Below, one piece after another: positions 48,551 through 58,208 of a stretch of DNA of 64,000 bases (position 1 is its first letter; every line of letters begins with the position of its first letter). Under the pieces are notes generated by a model, which saw only the letters and a program-made list of their open reading frames with translations, was not told where the DNA came from and searched no databases. The stretch is taken from positions 806,001-870,000 of the forward strand of contig NZ_CP022415.1 in assembly GCF_002222635.1 (NCBI RefSeq), in the 5' to 3' direction. This DNA is from Pseudosulfitobacter pseudonitzschiae. Lineage in GTDB: Bacteria > Pseudomonadota > Alphaproteobacteria > Rhodobacterales > Rhodobacteraceae. Position numbers and translations under genes: made by a program.

Positions 48551-50659
48551 TTAACCCGCAGCGCGCTGGTCGGGCCGAAACCCGATGTCGCCAGAGACAG
48601 CAAAGCGCCCGCCTTTGATCTTTTCGATCTTCCCGGCCCGAAGCAGTTGGCCAAAGGAACGCAGGCCGTCTTCGCGGCTAAAGTCGGCGCCGATCACCTG
48701 ACGCACTTTGGTCATCACTTGAGGGCGCGAGAACTGCTCGCGCTCTTCGACAAAGACCAGATAGGCGGCGGCGGCTTCCAGAAGATCGGGCAGGTTGTGG
48801 GCACCCATGTCTTCTGCAAATTCGGCAAAGCTGTGGCCGCTGTCAACCTCGACCACCGCAGGGGCGGCAGACACGCGGCGCGGCCGCACGGGGCCATCGG
48901 AGGCTGCGACAACACTGTCCACACGCTGTTCAGCGACCAGTTTCAGCGGCGCGGGGCGGCTGCTGCCTGTGCCACGCGCTTCGGGGCGGCGCGGTTTGAC
49001 CACATCGGCCAGATCGGTCTGATAGGCGCGCACTTCCAATGCGTCTTCGGCGATTTTGGCACCAACGATGCCTTCATCCGAGTTTTTCGCAGCCACGGCA
49101 GCGCGCAGGTGGGCAAAGGCGTCGCGGTTGCGCGCACTTTCGGGTTCGCCCATTTGCGCATCGGCCTTGGCCATCAAGCGGTCCATATCGCCTTCGCCAG
49201 CGGCATTCAGTTTGCTGACAGCCTGTGCGGCGTTGTTTTCGTCCTTTTCCACGTCGCTCATGCTGCCTTCGACGTCGGCCAGTTCGCGCATCAAGGCGTG
49301 TTCGTCCTCGTCCGAGAGCGAAGAACCGATTGCGCTGCGGTCTTCTTCGTCCTCGTCATCCTCGTCGGACATCTCTTCGAGATTGCCTTGGGCGATGGCG
49401 GCTTCAAGGTCGGCACGTTTGACTTTGACGATGCGGGCGATGCGCGGGGCAGAGCTGGCTGCTGAATTATCGATGTCATCGTCTTCATCGACGATCATGA
49501 TCTCTTCGTCGTCATCTTCGTCCATGTAGTTGTCGTCGTCGTCGCCAAACAGGTTCATGTCGTCGCTGTCATCCGCTGCCACTTCGGGTGCTTCGGCTTT
49601 GTTGTCGGACATGCTGTCGTCGAAACGCGCAAGGATGGCGGCCACGTCTTCGTTGTCGTCTTCTTGCGACATGGTCATACTGTCGTCTGTGTCCAGTGCG
49701 GCTGTCACGTCGGCAGCGGCCTCTGCGACAACGTCTTGTGCGGCTTCTTCCGCGGCTTCTTCCGCGGCTTCGTCGTCCTCGTTCATCAGGGCATTCATCA
49801 GCGCATCGTCTTGCGCTTGCATGTCTTCAGATTCGTCTTCGTAGTCGTCGTCCGCATGTGCGGTGCCGGGCACGAAATTTTCGGCGTGTTCGTCTTCGGA
49901 ATAGTCGTCGTCCTTGTCGTCGTCATCGGCCTGCGAAACAACGGCACGGATACGTTCAAGCTTGGCTGCGATACTGTCTGCATGGGGCACGACACGGTCG
50001 CGGACGGGGGCCACCACGTCTTCGGCTTCGGCGGTCTCTGCCTGTTGGTCTTCGGGTTCGCCTGCAACAATGTCGGTCTTGGTGTCCGCAAAAAAGGCCT
50101 CGGCTTCGGTTTTTGCGTCTTTCATGGCGGCGATAGCGGGTGGGGCCAGCATGTCGCTTGCGTTGGCGCGATCAAAGGCACTGTCGATGGCGTCCTGATC
50201 ATCCGCATAATCAACCGCATCCCCAGGGACGTCCTGCAGCTGGACGGCGTCGGTTTCGGGGATCATCTCGGGTGTGATGTGTTTGGCAGCTTCTTCAGCC
50301 TTGGCGGTTTCGGCAGGGGCAGGTTGCGCGGCAGGTTCGGCAGCAGCCGATTCCGCGGCAGGGGCCTGCTGTTGTGGGGCCATCGGCGCGGGCGCTGTTT
50401 GCGGTGCTGTGGCGTTGAGAAAGATGCGGCCGTCATTGGTCCGCGCCTCGACCCTGCGGGCGATTTCGCGTTCGGCAATGCGCGCCAGCATCTCGGCGTC
50501 AGGTTGCGGAGGCTCGGCGCCAAAGTAACGGTCATCACTGGCCAGATCGCGAAAATATTCCGCAATGGCTTTCATTGTGTGGAAAGAATCGTCAAACCCT
50601 TCCAACGTGCACGAGAATGTGCCGTAGGAGACCGTTAAAATCTTATTGTTACTCAACAT
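48551..50659 (-). CDS. Very acidic conserved protein with disordered middle and C-terminal winged-helix-like domain
   Basis: A 702-residue protein that I do not recognise by name. An ordered N-terminal domain (about 1-75: NNKILTVSYGTFSCTLEGFD, AIAEYFRDLASDDRYFG) is followed by an extremely Asp/Glu- and Ala-rich region with low-complexity runs (EEAAEEAAQDVVAEAAADV; DDDNYMDEDDDEEIMIVDED). The last ~90 residues (SFAEFAEDMGAHNLPDLLEA, RQVIGADFSREDGLRSFGQL) look like a helical or winged-helix DNA- or protein-binding domain. GAGGA precedes the ATG. A chromosome- or cell-envelope-related scaffold is one guess; function unknown. Confidence 0.8.
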   Translation of the reverse strand: MLSNNKILTVSYGTFSCTLEGFDDSFHTMKAIAEYFRDLASDDRYFGAEPPQPDAEMLARIAEREIARRVEARTNDGRIFLNATAPQTAPAPMAPQQQAPAAESAAAEPAAQPAPAETAKAEEAAKHITPEMIPETDAVQLQDVPGDAVDYADDQDAIDSAFDRANASDMLAPPAIAAMKDAKTEAEAFFADTKTDIVAGEPEDQQAETAEAEDVVAPVRDRVVPHADSIAAKLERIRAVVSQADDDDKDDDYSEDEHAENFVPGTAHADDDYEDESEDMQAQDDALMNALMNEDDEAAEEAAEEAAQDVVAEAAADVTAALDTDDSMTMSQEDDNEDVAAILARFDDSMSDNKAEAPEVAADDSDDMNLFGDDDDNYMDEDDDEEIMIVDEDDDIDNSAASSAPRIARIVKVKRADLEAAIAQGNLEEMSDEDDEDEEDRSAIGSSLSDEDEHALMRELADVEGSMSDVEKDENNAAQAVSKLNAAGEGDMDRLMAKADAQMGEPESARNRDAFAHLRAAVAAKNSDEGIVGAKIAEDALEVRAYQTDLADVVKPRRPEARGTGSSRPAPLKLVAEQRVDSVVAASDGPVRPRRVSAAPAVVEVDSGHSFAEFAEDMGAHNLPDLLEAAAAYLVFVEEREQFSRPQVMTKVRQVIGADFSREDGLRSFGQLLRAGKIEKIKGGRFAVSGDIGFRPDQRAAG

Positions 50660-50783
50660 ACTACTCGTCCTCTGCGCTGCTGCAGCTACATTTAATGTTG
50701 ACTGGCGCGGCCAAAGCGGCCCGAATCTGTGCTCAACACGGTATCATTTCATGGCGACTTTGTGACCTGTTTCCAAATATGGG

Positions 50784-51452
50784 GTGAATGCCACCGTGAA
50801 TAAGGCAATTGTTGAAAGCAAAGCGCCAGTTACACTGGTCGGAGGTGGTGCGGGCAATGCGGCTGACGTGATTTTGGCGCAATCGCTGGCTCCGGTCTGT
50901 GTGGCCGCTGACGGCGGCGCCGCACTGGCATTGAAAGCGGGTGTAATGCCCGACGCGGTGATCGGTGATTTTGACAGTTTGCCCGATGAAATCAGCGCAC
51001 AAATCCCTGCCGCGCGCCTTTTTCATATAACGGAACAGTCCAGCACCGATTTTGACAAGGCGCTGTGCAGAATTGTGGCCCCCTTGGTGATTGCTGTCGG
51101 GTTTACAGGCGACCGTGTGGATCATCAACTGGCGGCTTTTCACGTTCTCGCGGCCCATGCAGGGCGTCCTTGTGTCGTTTTGGGGGCGCATGAGGTTATC
51201 TTTCATTGTCCGGCTCAGGTGGCTTTGCCAGTGGCTGACGGAGATGTCGTATCATTGTTTCCAATGCAGAAGGTTTCGGGCCGGTCGACCGGATTGCAGT
51301 GGCCGATCGAGGGGCTGGCCTTTGACCCCATGCGACTGATCGGCACATCGAATCGTGCAACGGGTCCGGTAAGGTTGTGGATGGACGGACCGGGGATGCT
51401 GTGCATTGCGCCACGGCGCATCCTGTCCGATCTGGTTTCCGCGCTGACCTAA
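50784..51452 (+). CDS. thiN: Thiamine pyrophosphokinase
   Basis: Converts thiamine to thiamine diphosphate with ATP. The family pattern is clear: CVAADGGAALALKAG and PDAVIGDFDSLPDE form the catalytic and ATP-binding core, SSTDFDKAL carries further active-site residues, and FTGDRVDHQLAAFHVL follows. Length (about 220 residues) fits bacterial TPKs. Start is GTG 50784 or GTG 50796; GGGGTG favours the second. It shares a 124-bp divergent region with the acidic protein and converges with the DMT transporter by a four-base overlap. Confidence 0.9.
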   Translation: MNATVNKAIVESKAPVTLVGGGAGNAADVILAQSLAPVCVAADGGAALALKAGVMPDAVIGDFDSLPDEISAQIPAARLFHITEQSSTDFDKALCRIVAPLVIAVGFTGDRVDHQLAAFHVLAAHAGRPCVVLGAHEVIFHCPAQVALPVADGDVVSLFPMQKVSGRSTGLQWPIEGLAFDPMRLIGTSNRATGPVRLWMDGPGMLCIAPRRILSDLVSALT

Positions 51453-52363
51453 GCCGCAGGTGGCACCCGCATCTGCCGCCGCGCAACAGAGCGTTCGCGC
51501 AGCACCACATAAAGCCCTGCACCGATCGTGATCAGGATGCCCACAGCCGCCAACCCGTTGGGCCAGTCGCGGAACACGACATAACCGATGGCCGTCGCAA
51601 AGGGGATTTCCAGATATTGCATCGGTGCCAGCGTCGCCGAGGGCGCAAAGCGCAGCGACCATGTCATCATCAGGTGCCCCAGCGTGCCAAACAACCCGAT
51701 GCCCACCAGCAACAGTGTTTCGCTTCCTGTAGGCAGACGCATCGCCAATCCCGCCAGGTCGTCCGAAAAGAGCAACAACACCGGTGACATGATCGCAACT
51801 GCCATCGCGCCCGACACAGCTTGCAAGCCCACCGGATCGGTCTGTTTTGCGATCTGGCGTGTGACCAGCATGAACAGCGCAAAGGTAAATGCCACAAACA
51901 CCGGCCACAGCGCGGGCCAGCCCACATCGGCAAAGCTGGGTTGAACCACCAGCAGGGTGCCCGCAAAGCCCACGACGCAGGCAATCAGGCGGCGGCTGCC
52001 AACCTCTTCGCCCAGAACGAATTTCCCCAGCAATAGCATCATGAACGGCATGACAAAGGCAATCGCCACCGCATCGGCCAGCGGCAGATACCGCAGGGCA
52101 GTGAACATGCCGCCAATGCCCGCGATGTGCAGCAGGGTGCGGATGAACGTCAGGCGCAATTCGCGGCCGCGCATCCGCCATTCGCGTCCGGTCAGCCAGA
52201 CCAGCGGAATCAACACCATCATCTGCACAAAAAAGCGGCACCACAGCAGTTGCCCCAATGACAACGACTGGCCAATGACCTTGGCCAGCGCGTCGCCCAT
52301 CGGTGCGACAACACAAAAGCCAAGCATCAACATGATGCCCAAAAGGGGTCGGTCCTGATCCAT
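51449..52363 (-). CDS. DMT-superfamily transporter (EamA/RhaT type)
   Basis: A 304-residue membrane protein with ten transmembrane helices in two EamA repeats (LLGIMLMLGFCVVAPMGDAL start; second repeat WPVFVAFTFALFMLVTRQIA). Typical RPxF/LPLADAV region: TALRYLPLADAVAIAFVMPF, and APMQYLEIPFATAIGYVVF in the second half. The start is taken at MDQDRPLLG (52363), since the upstream TTG has no support. The substrate is unknown; relatives export amino acids, metabolites or drugs. Tail-to-tail four-base overlap with thiN. Confidence 0.87.
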   Translation of the reverse strand: MDQDRPLLGIMLMLGFCVVAPMGDALAKVIGQSLSLGQLLWCRFFVQMMVLIPLVWLTGREWRMRGRELRLTFIRTLLHIAGIGGMFTALRYLPLADAVAIAFVMPFMMLLLGKFVLGEEVGSRRLIACVVGFAGTLLVVQPSFADVGWPALWPVFVAFTFALFMLVTRQIAKQTDPVGLQAVSGAMAVAIMSPVLLLFSDDLAGLAMRLPTGSETLLLVGIGLFGTLGHLMMTWSLRFAPSATLAPMQYLEIPFATAIGYVVFRDWPNGLAAVGILITIGAGLYVVLRERSVARRQMRVPPAA

Positions 52364-52419
52364 CCGTGGCACGCTAGATTCGACCGGAGGGATTGGCAAT
52401 TGTGGAAACGGTCAAAGCG

Positions 52420-53793
52420 TCAGCAGTTGGGCACATTCACCGCCAGCCCGCCCAGCGAGGTTTCCTTGTATTTCTCGGACATATCCGCGCCGGTCTGGCG
52501 CATGGTTTCGATACAGGCATCCAGTGGCACCAGATGGGTGCCGTCACCGCGCAGGGCCAGCGACGCAGCACTGACCGCCTTGATCGCGCCCAAACCGTTG
52601 CGTTCGATGCACGGCACCTGCACCAGCCCCTTGACCGGATCGCAGGTCATGCCCAGATGGTGTTCCAGCGCGATTTCGGCTGCGTTTTCCACCTGTTCGG
52701 GTGTGCCGCCCATCACCGCGCACAGGGCTGCGGCGGACATGGCCGCGGCACTGCCCACTTCGGCCTGACAGCCCGCTTCTGCACCCGAAATCGAGGCATT
52801 GTATTTTACCAGCCCGCCAATGGCGGCGGCGGTCAGCAGAAAGTCTTCGATGTGCTTTTCCGACGCGCCCGGCACATGGTCGAGGTAATAGCGCAGCGTT
52901 GCGGGCAGCACGCCTGCCGCCCCGTTGGTGGGGGCGGTGACCACCTGCCCACCGGCGGCGTTTTCCTCGTTCACCGCCATCGCGTAAACGCTCATCCAGT
53001 CGTTGATGGTGTGAGGTGCTTGCTGGTTCAAACCGCGTTCGGCTTGCAGCGCATCGTGAATCGCCTTGGCGCGGCGTTTTACCTGCAATCCGCCGGGAAG
53101 GATGCCGTCATTTGCCAGTCCGCGGTCGATGCAATCGTTCATCACCTGCCACAGCCGCGCCGTGCCGCGCTTGAGGTTGTCGGCCCCGCCGCGCGATTCC
53201 TCGTTAGCGCGTTTCATGCCTGCGATGGTCTTGCCCGAGGCCTGTGCCATCTCCAGCATTTCCTTGGCGGATTTGAACGGGAACGGAACAGGCGCGCCTT
53301 CGTCGGTGTCCTTGCCTGCGGCAAGTTCTTCCTCGGTCATCACAAATCCGCCGCCGATGGAATAGAACACCTGCCGCAGGGTCACGTCGCCCTGTGCGTC
53401 GGTGGCCATCAGGATCATGCCATTCGCGTGGCCCGTAAGCTGGGTGTCATAGTCAAAGACCAGATCGCGCTTGGGGTCGAATTTAAGCGGCGGCAGACCT
53501 TCGGGGTGTAACTGGTGTGACGTCTCCAGATCGGCCAGCAGCGCCTCGGCGCGGTCGTTGTCATAGGTTTCGGGCACGAACCCCGCAAGGCCCAGAATGG
53601 TGGCGCGGTCTGTGGCGTGGCCAACACCGGTAAAGGCCAGCGATCCGTGCAACGACGCGCGCACCCCCGCAAATTGGAAGGGCGAGGCGCGCATCATGTC
53701 CAGAAAGCGCGCGGCAGCAACCATTGGCCCCATAGTGTGCGAAGACGACGGGCCGATGCCCACTTTGAACATCTCGAAGACGGATAGAAACAT
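52420..53793 (-). CDS. sdaA: L-serine ammonia-lyase (iron-sulfur L-serine dehydratase, single-chain)
   Basis: Deaminates L-serine to pyruvate using a [4Fe-4S] cluster. The 457-residue protein has the fused beta-alpha arrangement: N-terminal [20 protein letters not shown], then the catalytic part with cluster cysteines in [29 protein letters not shown]. Further blocks [17 protein letters not shown] and [18 protein letters not shown]. It starts directly after the GST gene stop (no gap), so the two are probably co-transcribed. Confidence 0.94.
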   Translation of the reverse strand: MFLSVFEMFKVGIGPSSSHTMGPMVAAARFLDMMRASPFQFAGVRASLHGSLAFTGVGHATDRATILGLAGFVPETYDNDRAEALLADLETSHQLHPEGLPPLKFDPKRDLVFDYDTQLTGHANGMILMATDAQGDVTLRQVFYSIGGGFVMTEEELAAGKDTDEGAPVPFPFKSAKEMLEMAQASGKTIAGMKRANEESRGGADNLKRGTARLWQVMNDCIDRGLANDGILPGGLQVKRRAKAIHDALQAERGLNQQAPHTINDWMSVYAMAVNEENAAGGQVVTAPTNGAAGVLPATLRYYLDHVPGASEKHIEDFLLTAAAIGGLVKYNASISGAEAGCQAEVGSAAAMSAAALCAVMGGTPEQVENAAEIALEHHLGMTCDPVKGLVQVPCIERNGLGAIKAVSAASLALRGDGTHLVPLDACIETMRQTGADMSEKYKETSLGGLAVNVPNC

Positions 53794-54495
53794 TTAGGTG
53801 GCACTTCCTTGGGGCGGGGTGGGCGCGCGGGGCGCTGTGAATGGCGTGTCGCCCAGACCTTCGGCACGTATTAGGGTGGCGCAGGCGGGCAAAGCTTCGA
53901 CGCGCAGGCAGGTGGTGTGCAGCGCGGGAAAGGCGGCAAGGTCAAACCAACTGCGGTCGGTGTCGGCAGGATAGACGGCACACCAGCGCAGGCAACCCGC
54001 AATATAGAAATCCAGCACCGTCGGCGCGTGAAACTGCCAGTCGGTCGCGGCGGCATCCAGATTGCGCAGGCTGGTGGTGATCTGCTGTTGAAGGTGGCGG
54101 CGCAGGCGGGCCTGATCGTGGCGGTCGTCGCCGGTGTATTTTTCGGGATAGAACGTCATGCGCAGCGCAGGGTGCAGGGTGTTGGACACAAAGAACAGCC
54201 ATTTCAGCCAGTTGCCCCGCTGTGCGGCATCGCGCGCAGGTCCAAGCCCGCCGTGGGTGTCGGCCAGCCACAGCAGTATCGCGCCGGTTTCGAACAGCGC
54301 GCCCTGTGGCGTTTCCAGCGTGGGGATCAACCCGTTGGGGTTCAGCGCGCGATAGGTGTCGCAGGTTTGCGCACGGCTGGCACGGTCAACCAGACGCGCC
54401 TCATAGGGCAGGTCGGCATGGTCCAGCGCCAATCGCACGATCAGCGAGGCATTGTCAGGGGCATAGTGCAGCACATAGGTCATGGTCGCAGGCAT
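53794..54495 (-). CDS. Glutathione S-transferase family protein
   Basis: A 233-residue cytoplasmic protein with an N-terminal thioredoxin-like GST domain (YVLHYAPDNASLIVRLALDH, then NPNGLIPTLETPQGALFETG with the glutathione-binding PTLE.. and E-S/T motifs) and a C-terminal helical domain. Substrate unknown. Start is ATG 54495 or ATG 54483 (MTYVLHY); no strong ribosome site distinguishes them. The gene directly abuts sdaA with no intergenic base. Confidence 0.85.
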   Translation of the reverse strand: MPATMTYVLHYAPDNASLIVRLALDHADLPYEARLVDRASRAQTCDTYRALNPNGLIPTLETPQGALFETGAILLWLADTHGGLGPARDAAQRGNWLKWLFFVSNTLHPALRMTFYPEKYTGDDRHDQARLRRHLQQQITTSLRNLDAAATDWQFHAPTVLDFYIAGCLRWCAVYPADTDRSWFDLAAFPALHTTCLRVEALPACATLIRAEGLGDTPFTAPRAPTPPQGSAT

Positions 54496-54696
54496 AGCGC
54501 GCGGTCATTGGACCAGGCACGTCATTTGCGACGCATCTACGGCAAAAGCTGACGCACAGCACGCGATTGCAGCAACATGACAGGGGGGTTGCGAGCGCAT
54601 TCGTCGCGCACCGGTTGGGGGGATGCGTGCGATTGCCCCTCGCACCCAAGGCGCAACTTTCCTATAAGCAGCCCGACACATCAACGGAGCTGCCCG

Positions 54697-55485
54697 ATGT
54701 CCGGAGAACTATCGCCGATCGACAAGGCGAAATTCGTCGCTGCCAAACGTGCCGCCGACTATGTCGAAGATGGCATGCGGGTGGGGCTGGGCACCGGCAG
54801 CACTGCCGCTTGGCTGGTGCGTTGCATCGGCGAGATGGTGCGCAACGACGGGTTGCGGATCAAGGGCGTTCCAACCTCGACACGCACGGCAGAACTGGCC
54901 CGCGACGTGGGCATCGACGTGATCTCACTGGACGAGGCAAAGTGGCTGGACCTGACCATCGACGGAGCCGACGAATTCGACGGCGACCTGAACCTGATCA
55001 AGGGCGGCGGCGGGGCGCTGTTGCAAGAAAAGATCGTGGCCACAGCCAGCGACCAGATGATTGTGATCGCTGACGTCGGCAAAGAGGTCGAGACGCTAGG
55101 CGCCTTCCCTCTGCCCGTCGAAGTGATCCCCTTTGGCTGGCAGACGACGCAGGCGCTGGTCGAGGAAACGCTGATCTCGATGGACGTGCTGGGGCGGTCA
55201 TCGTCGCTGCGCATGAACGGCGCGCGCCCCTTTGTCACCGACGAAGGCAACCATATTCTGGATCTGTACCTGAACCGTATCGGCAATGCGCGACAGCTTT
55301 CATTGGTTTTGAACCAGATGCCCGGTGTCGTTGAAAATGGTTTGTTCATCGACATTTGTGACGCAGTTGTGATTGGCTATGGCGATGGACGGGTCGAGGT
55401 GCGCGACATAAATCAAGGTACGATCGAACAGGACCGTCTGGATTTTGTCGAAACGGACAATCTGTTTACAGACCTTGCGGATTAA
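54697..55485 (+). CDS. rpiA: Ribose-5-phosphate isomerase A
   Basis: Interconverts ribose-5-phosphate and ribulose-5-phosphate in the pentose phosphate pathway. The 262-residue protein has the RpiA motifs GLGTGSTAAW, GVPTSTRTAEL, TIDGADEFDGDL and KGGGGALLQEKIV. GGAGC precedes the ATG at 54697 by six bases; the frame from 54577 is an over-extension. It lies 17 bases upstream of gor, so carbon and NADPH metabolism genes are paired. Confidence 0.96.
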   Translation: MSGELSPIDKAKFVAAKRAADYVEDGMRVGLGTGSTAAWLVRCIGEMVRNDGLRIKGVPTSTRTAELARDVGIDVISLDEAKWLDLTIDGADEFDGDLNLIKGGGGALLQEKIVATASDQMIVIADVGKEVETLGAFPLPVEVIPFGWQTTQALVEETLISMDVLGRSSSLRMNGARPFVTDEGNHILDLYLNRIGNARQLSLVLNQMPGVVENGLFIDICDAVVIGYGDGRVEVRDINQGTIEQDRLDFVETDNLFTDLAD

Positions 55486-55502
55486 TTAAAGGGCGCGATT
55501 TC

Positions 55503-56972
55503 ATGGCTTCCACATACGACTTTGATCTTTTTGTAATCGGCGGCGGCTCAGGCGGTGTACGTGCGGCCCGTGTGGCAGCGGGCGACGGGGTTCGGGTCGG
55601 GCTGGCCGAAGAAAGCCGCTATGGTGGGACATGCGTAATCCGCGGCTGTGTGCCGAAAAAGCTGATGGTGTTTGCCAGCGAATACCGTGACACGGTGCGC
55701 GATGCGTCGGCCTATGGGTGGGATATTAAAGAGGGGCCGTTTGATTGGCCCGTGTTCCAAAATCGTCTGAACACAGAGTTGGACCGGCTTGAAGAAGTGT
55801 ATCGCGGCCTGCTGGCGAATTCGGGTGTCAAGACATTCGATTGCCGCGCCAGGCTGAAAGACAAACACACCATCGTGTTGGACAATGGTGAAGAAAAGAC
55901 CGCCAAAACGATCCTGATCGCCACCGGTGGTCATCCGGTGCGACCCGATGTGCCCAATGCCGATCTGGGCATCGTCAGTGACGACATTTTCAAGCTGGAA
56001 AAACTGCCCAAGTCGATCCTGATCATCGGCGGCGGCTATATCGCCTGCGAATTTGCCTGTATCTTGCATGGATTGGGTGTCGAGGTGACGCAATATTATC
56101 GCGGCGCGCAGATCCTGCGCGGCTTTGACGACGAGGCGCGCGGCCTTGTTGCCGAAGCGATGCGCGAACGTGGCATCGATCTGCACGTGGGCACCAACAT
56201 TGTCGAATTGTGCCCCGACAGCGAAGACCACGCGCCGCATGTGGGATCAGACGCCGCGATGGGCGCCCCGAGCGGACAAAGCTCCGAGGTGGTCAATCCC
56301 GGAACCGATGCCCAAGCAGGCTCGCGTGGGGGGCCGATCAGGGTGAAATCGACCATAGGTGGCGAAAAGGTCTTTGACGTGGTATTCTTTGCCACGGGCC
56401 GCGTACCGTCCACCCATGACATGGGTTTGGAAGAGGTGGGCGTAAAGCTGGGCAGGGGCCACGAGATTCTGGTCGATGACTATTCCAAAACGGATGTGGA
56501 CAACATCTATGCTATCGGCGATGTCACCGACCGTGTGAACCTGACGCCGGTGGCAATCCGCGAAGGCATGGCCTTTGTCGAGACGGTGTACCGTGACAAC
56601 CCGACGCCGGTGGATCACGATCTGATCCCTTCTGCGATCTTCACACAGCCCGAAATGGGCACCATCGGCCTGAGCGAGGAAGCCGCAGCCGAGCAAGAAG
56701 AGATCGAGGTTTACACATCCAGTTTCCGGCCCATGCAGACCGCATTTGCCGGACGCGATGACAGGGTACTGATGAAACTGATCGTATCCAAGAAAACGCG
56801 CGTGATTTTGGGATGTCACATTGTCGCGCCAAATGCGGGTGAAATGATCCAGCTGGCGGGCATTGCAATCAAGATGGGCGCGACCAAAGAAGATTTTGAC
56901 CGGACCTGCGCGGTGCATCCGACCATGTCCGAGGAAATCGTGACGATGCGGACACCGACACGCACTGCTTGA
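55503..56972 (+). CDS. gor: Glutathione-disulfide reductase
   Basis: NADPH-dependent flavoprotein that regenerates glutathione. FAD motif FVIGGGSGGVRAARVAA, redox disulfide GGTCVIRGCVPKKL (C44, C49), NADPH-binding LIIGGGYIACEFACILHGLG, and active-site histidine block CAVHPTMSEEIV. At 489 residues it is about 40 longer than usual: a low-complexity Ser/Gly/Ala-rich insert (about residues 240-280, HVGSDAAMGAPSGQ and following) sits in the NADPH-binding domain. Flanked by conserved strands (NIVELCPD and FDVVFFATGRVP), so the fold can continue around it. Confidence 0.95.
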   Translation: MASTYDFDLFVIGGGSGGVRAARVAAGDGVRVGLAEESRYGGTCVIRGCVPKKLMVFASEYRDTVRDASAYGWDIKEGPFDWPVFQNRLNTELDRLEEVYRGLLANSGVKTFDCRARLKDKHTIVLDNGEEKTAKTILIATGGHPVRPDVPNADLGIVSDDIFKLEKLPKSILIIGGGYIACEFACILHGLGVEVTQYYRGAQILRGFDDEARGLVAEAMRERGIDLHVGTNIVELCPDSEDHAPHVGSDAAMGAPSGQSSEVVNPGTDAQAGSRGGPIRVKSTIGGEKVFDVVFFATGRVPSTHDMGLEEVGVKLGRGHEILVDDYSKTDVDNIYAIGDVTDRVNLTPVAIREGMAFVETVYRDNPTPVDHDLIPSAIFTQPEMGTIGLSEEAAAEQEEIEVYTSSFRPMQTAFAGRDDRVLMKLIVSKKTRVILGCHIVAPNAGEMIQLAGIAIKMGATKEDFDRTCAVHPTMSEEIVTMRTPTRTA

Positions 56973-57047
56973 ATTCTCAAGCAAAATACACAGGTATTAA
57001 TTTGATACGCGTCCCCAACGGGTCGCGAACAGGAGGACAGAAGACAT

Positions 57048-58208
57048 ATGGCTGGCAACACAGGCGGCCCTTGGGGCGGCGGAGGCTCTGGCGGTGACGA
57101 CGGGCGCGGCGCGAACGGCGCGGGCAATGGTGGCAAACCCGGTGGCGGTCGTCGCCCCGGCGAAGGCGGCGGGCAGATGCCCGAAATCGACGAGTTGGTT
57201 CGAAAGGGCCAAGAGCAGCTGCGCGTCCTGATGGGCGGTCGTGGTGGCAACAACGGCACTGGCGGGTCTGGCCCGGGCGGTGGCGGCGGTGGACCACGCC
57301 TGACACGCGGGACCGTTGGCCTTGTGGTTCTGGGTTTGATCGTGGCATGGGGGCTTGCCAGCTTTTATACCGTGAAACCCGAAGAACAATCGGTCGAACT
57401 GTTCCTGGGCGAATATTCGTCCACGGGCAGCCCCGGTTTGAACTTTGCGCCGTGGCCGCTGATTACTTCGGTTGTTCTGCCGGTGACGCGGGAACAGACC
57501 GAAAATATCGGTAGCGGAGCAAGCACCGAAACAGGCCTGATGTTAACGACTGACGAGAACATCATCGACATTGATTTCCAAGTGGTCTGGAACATTTCGG
57601 ATCCGGCCAAGTTCCTGTTCAATCTGGCCGAGCCGGATCTCACCATTCGCGCCGTTTCGGAATCGGCGATGCGTGAAGTGGTTGCACGTTCGGAGTTGGC
57701 GCCGATTCTGAACCGTGACCGTCAGCTGATCGCCGATCAGGCACAGCAACTTATTCAGGTGACGCTGGACCAATACGACAGCGGCGTGAATATCCTGCGT
57801 CTGAACCTCGACAAGGCTGACCCGCCGCGTGAAGTCATCGACAGCTTCCGCGAAGTGCAAGCGGCCGAGCAACAACGTGACCGTCTGCAACGCGAAGCTG
57901 ACACTTATGCCAACCGCGAACTTGCCGGTGCGCGTGGTGAAGCGGCCCAAACGCTGGAAGAGGCAGAAGCCTATCGTGCCCAACAGGTCAACGAGGCGCA
58001 GGGTGAAGCCGCGCGGTTTACCTCGGTTCTCGAAGAATATGCCAAGGCACCACAGGTGACGCGCAAGCGCCTGTATCTGGAGGCGATGGAGAAAATTCTG
58101 GGGGATGTGGATAAAATCATCCTCGAGGAGACATCCGGTGGCAACGGGGGGCAAGGGGTTGTTCCCTATCTGCCACTCAATCAATTGCGTGGTGGAGGAT
58201 CGAACTGA
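57048..58208 (+). CDS. hflK: FtsH protease modulator HflK
   Basis: A 386-residue inner-membrane SPFH/prohibitin-family protein that with HflC regulates FtsH. A long Gly-rich N-terminus (1-85, MAGNTGGPWGGGGSGGDDGR type), one transmembrane helix (about 88-107), and the SPFH domain (TVKPEEQSVELFLGEYSSTG, ENIIDIDFQVVWNISDP), then a coiled-coil region. AGGAGG precedes the ATG. Its stop and the hflC start share one base (TGATG). Confidence 0.95.
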   Translation: MAGNTGGPWGGGGSGGDDGRGANGAGNGGKPGGGRRPGEGGGQMPEIDELVRKGQEQLRVLMGGRGGNNGTGGSGPGGGGGGPRLTRGTVGLVVLGLIVAWGLASFYTVKPEEQSVELFLGEYSSTGSPGLNFAPWPLITSVVLPVTREQTENIGSGASTETGLMLTTDENIIDIDFQVVWNISDPAKFLFNLAEPDLTIRAVSESAMREVVARSELAPILNRDRQLIADQAQQLIQVTLDQYDSGVNILRLNLDKADPPREVIDSFREVQAAEQQRDRLQREADTYANRELAGARGEAAQTLEEAEAYRAQQVNEAQGEAARFTSVLEEYAKAPQVTRKRLYLEAMEKILGDVDKIILEETSGGNGGQGVVPYLPLNQLRGGGSN

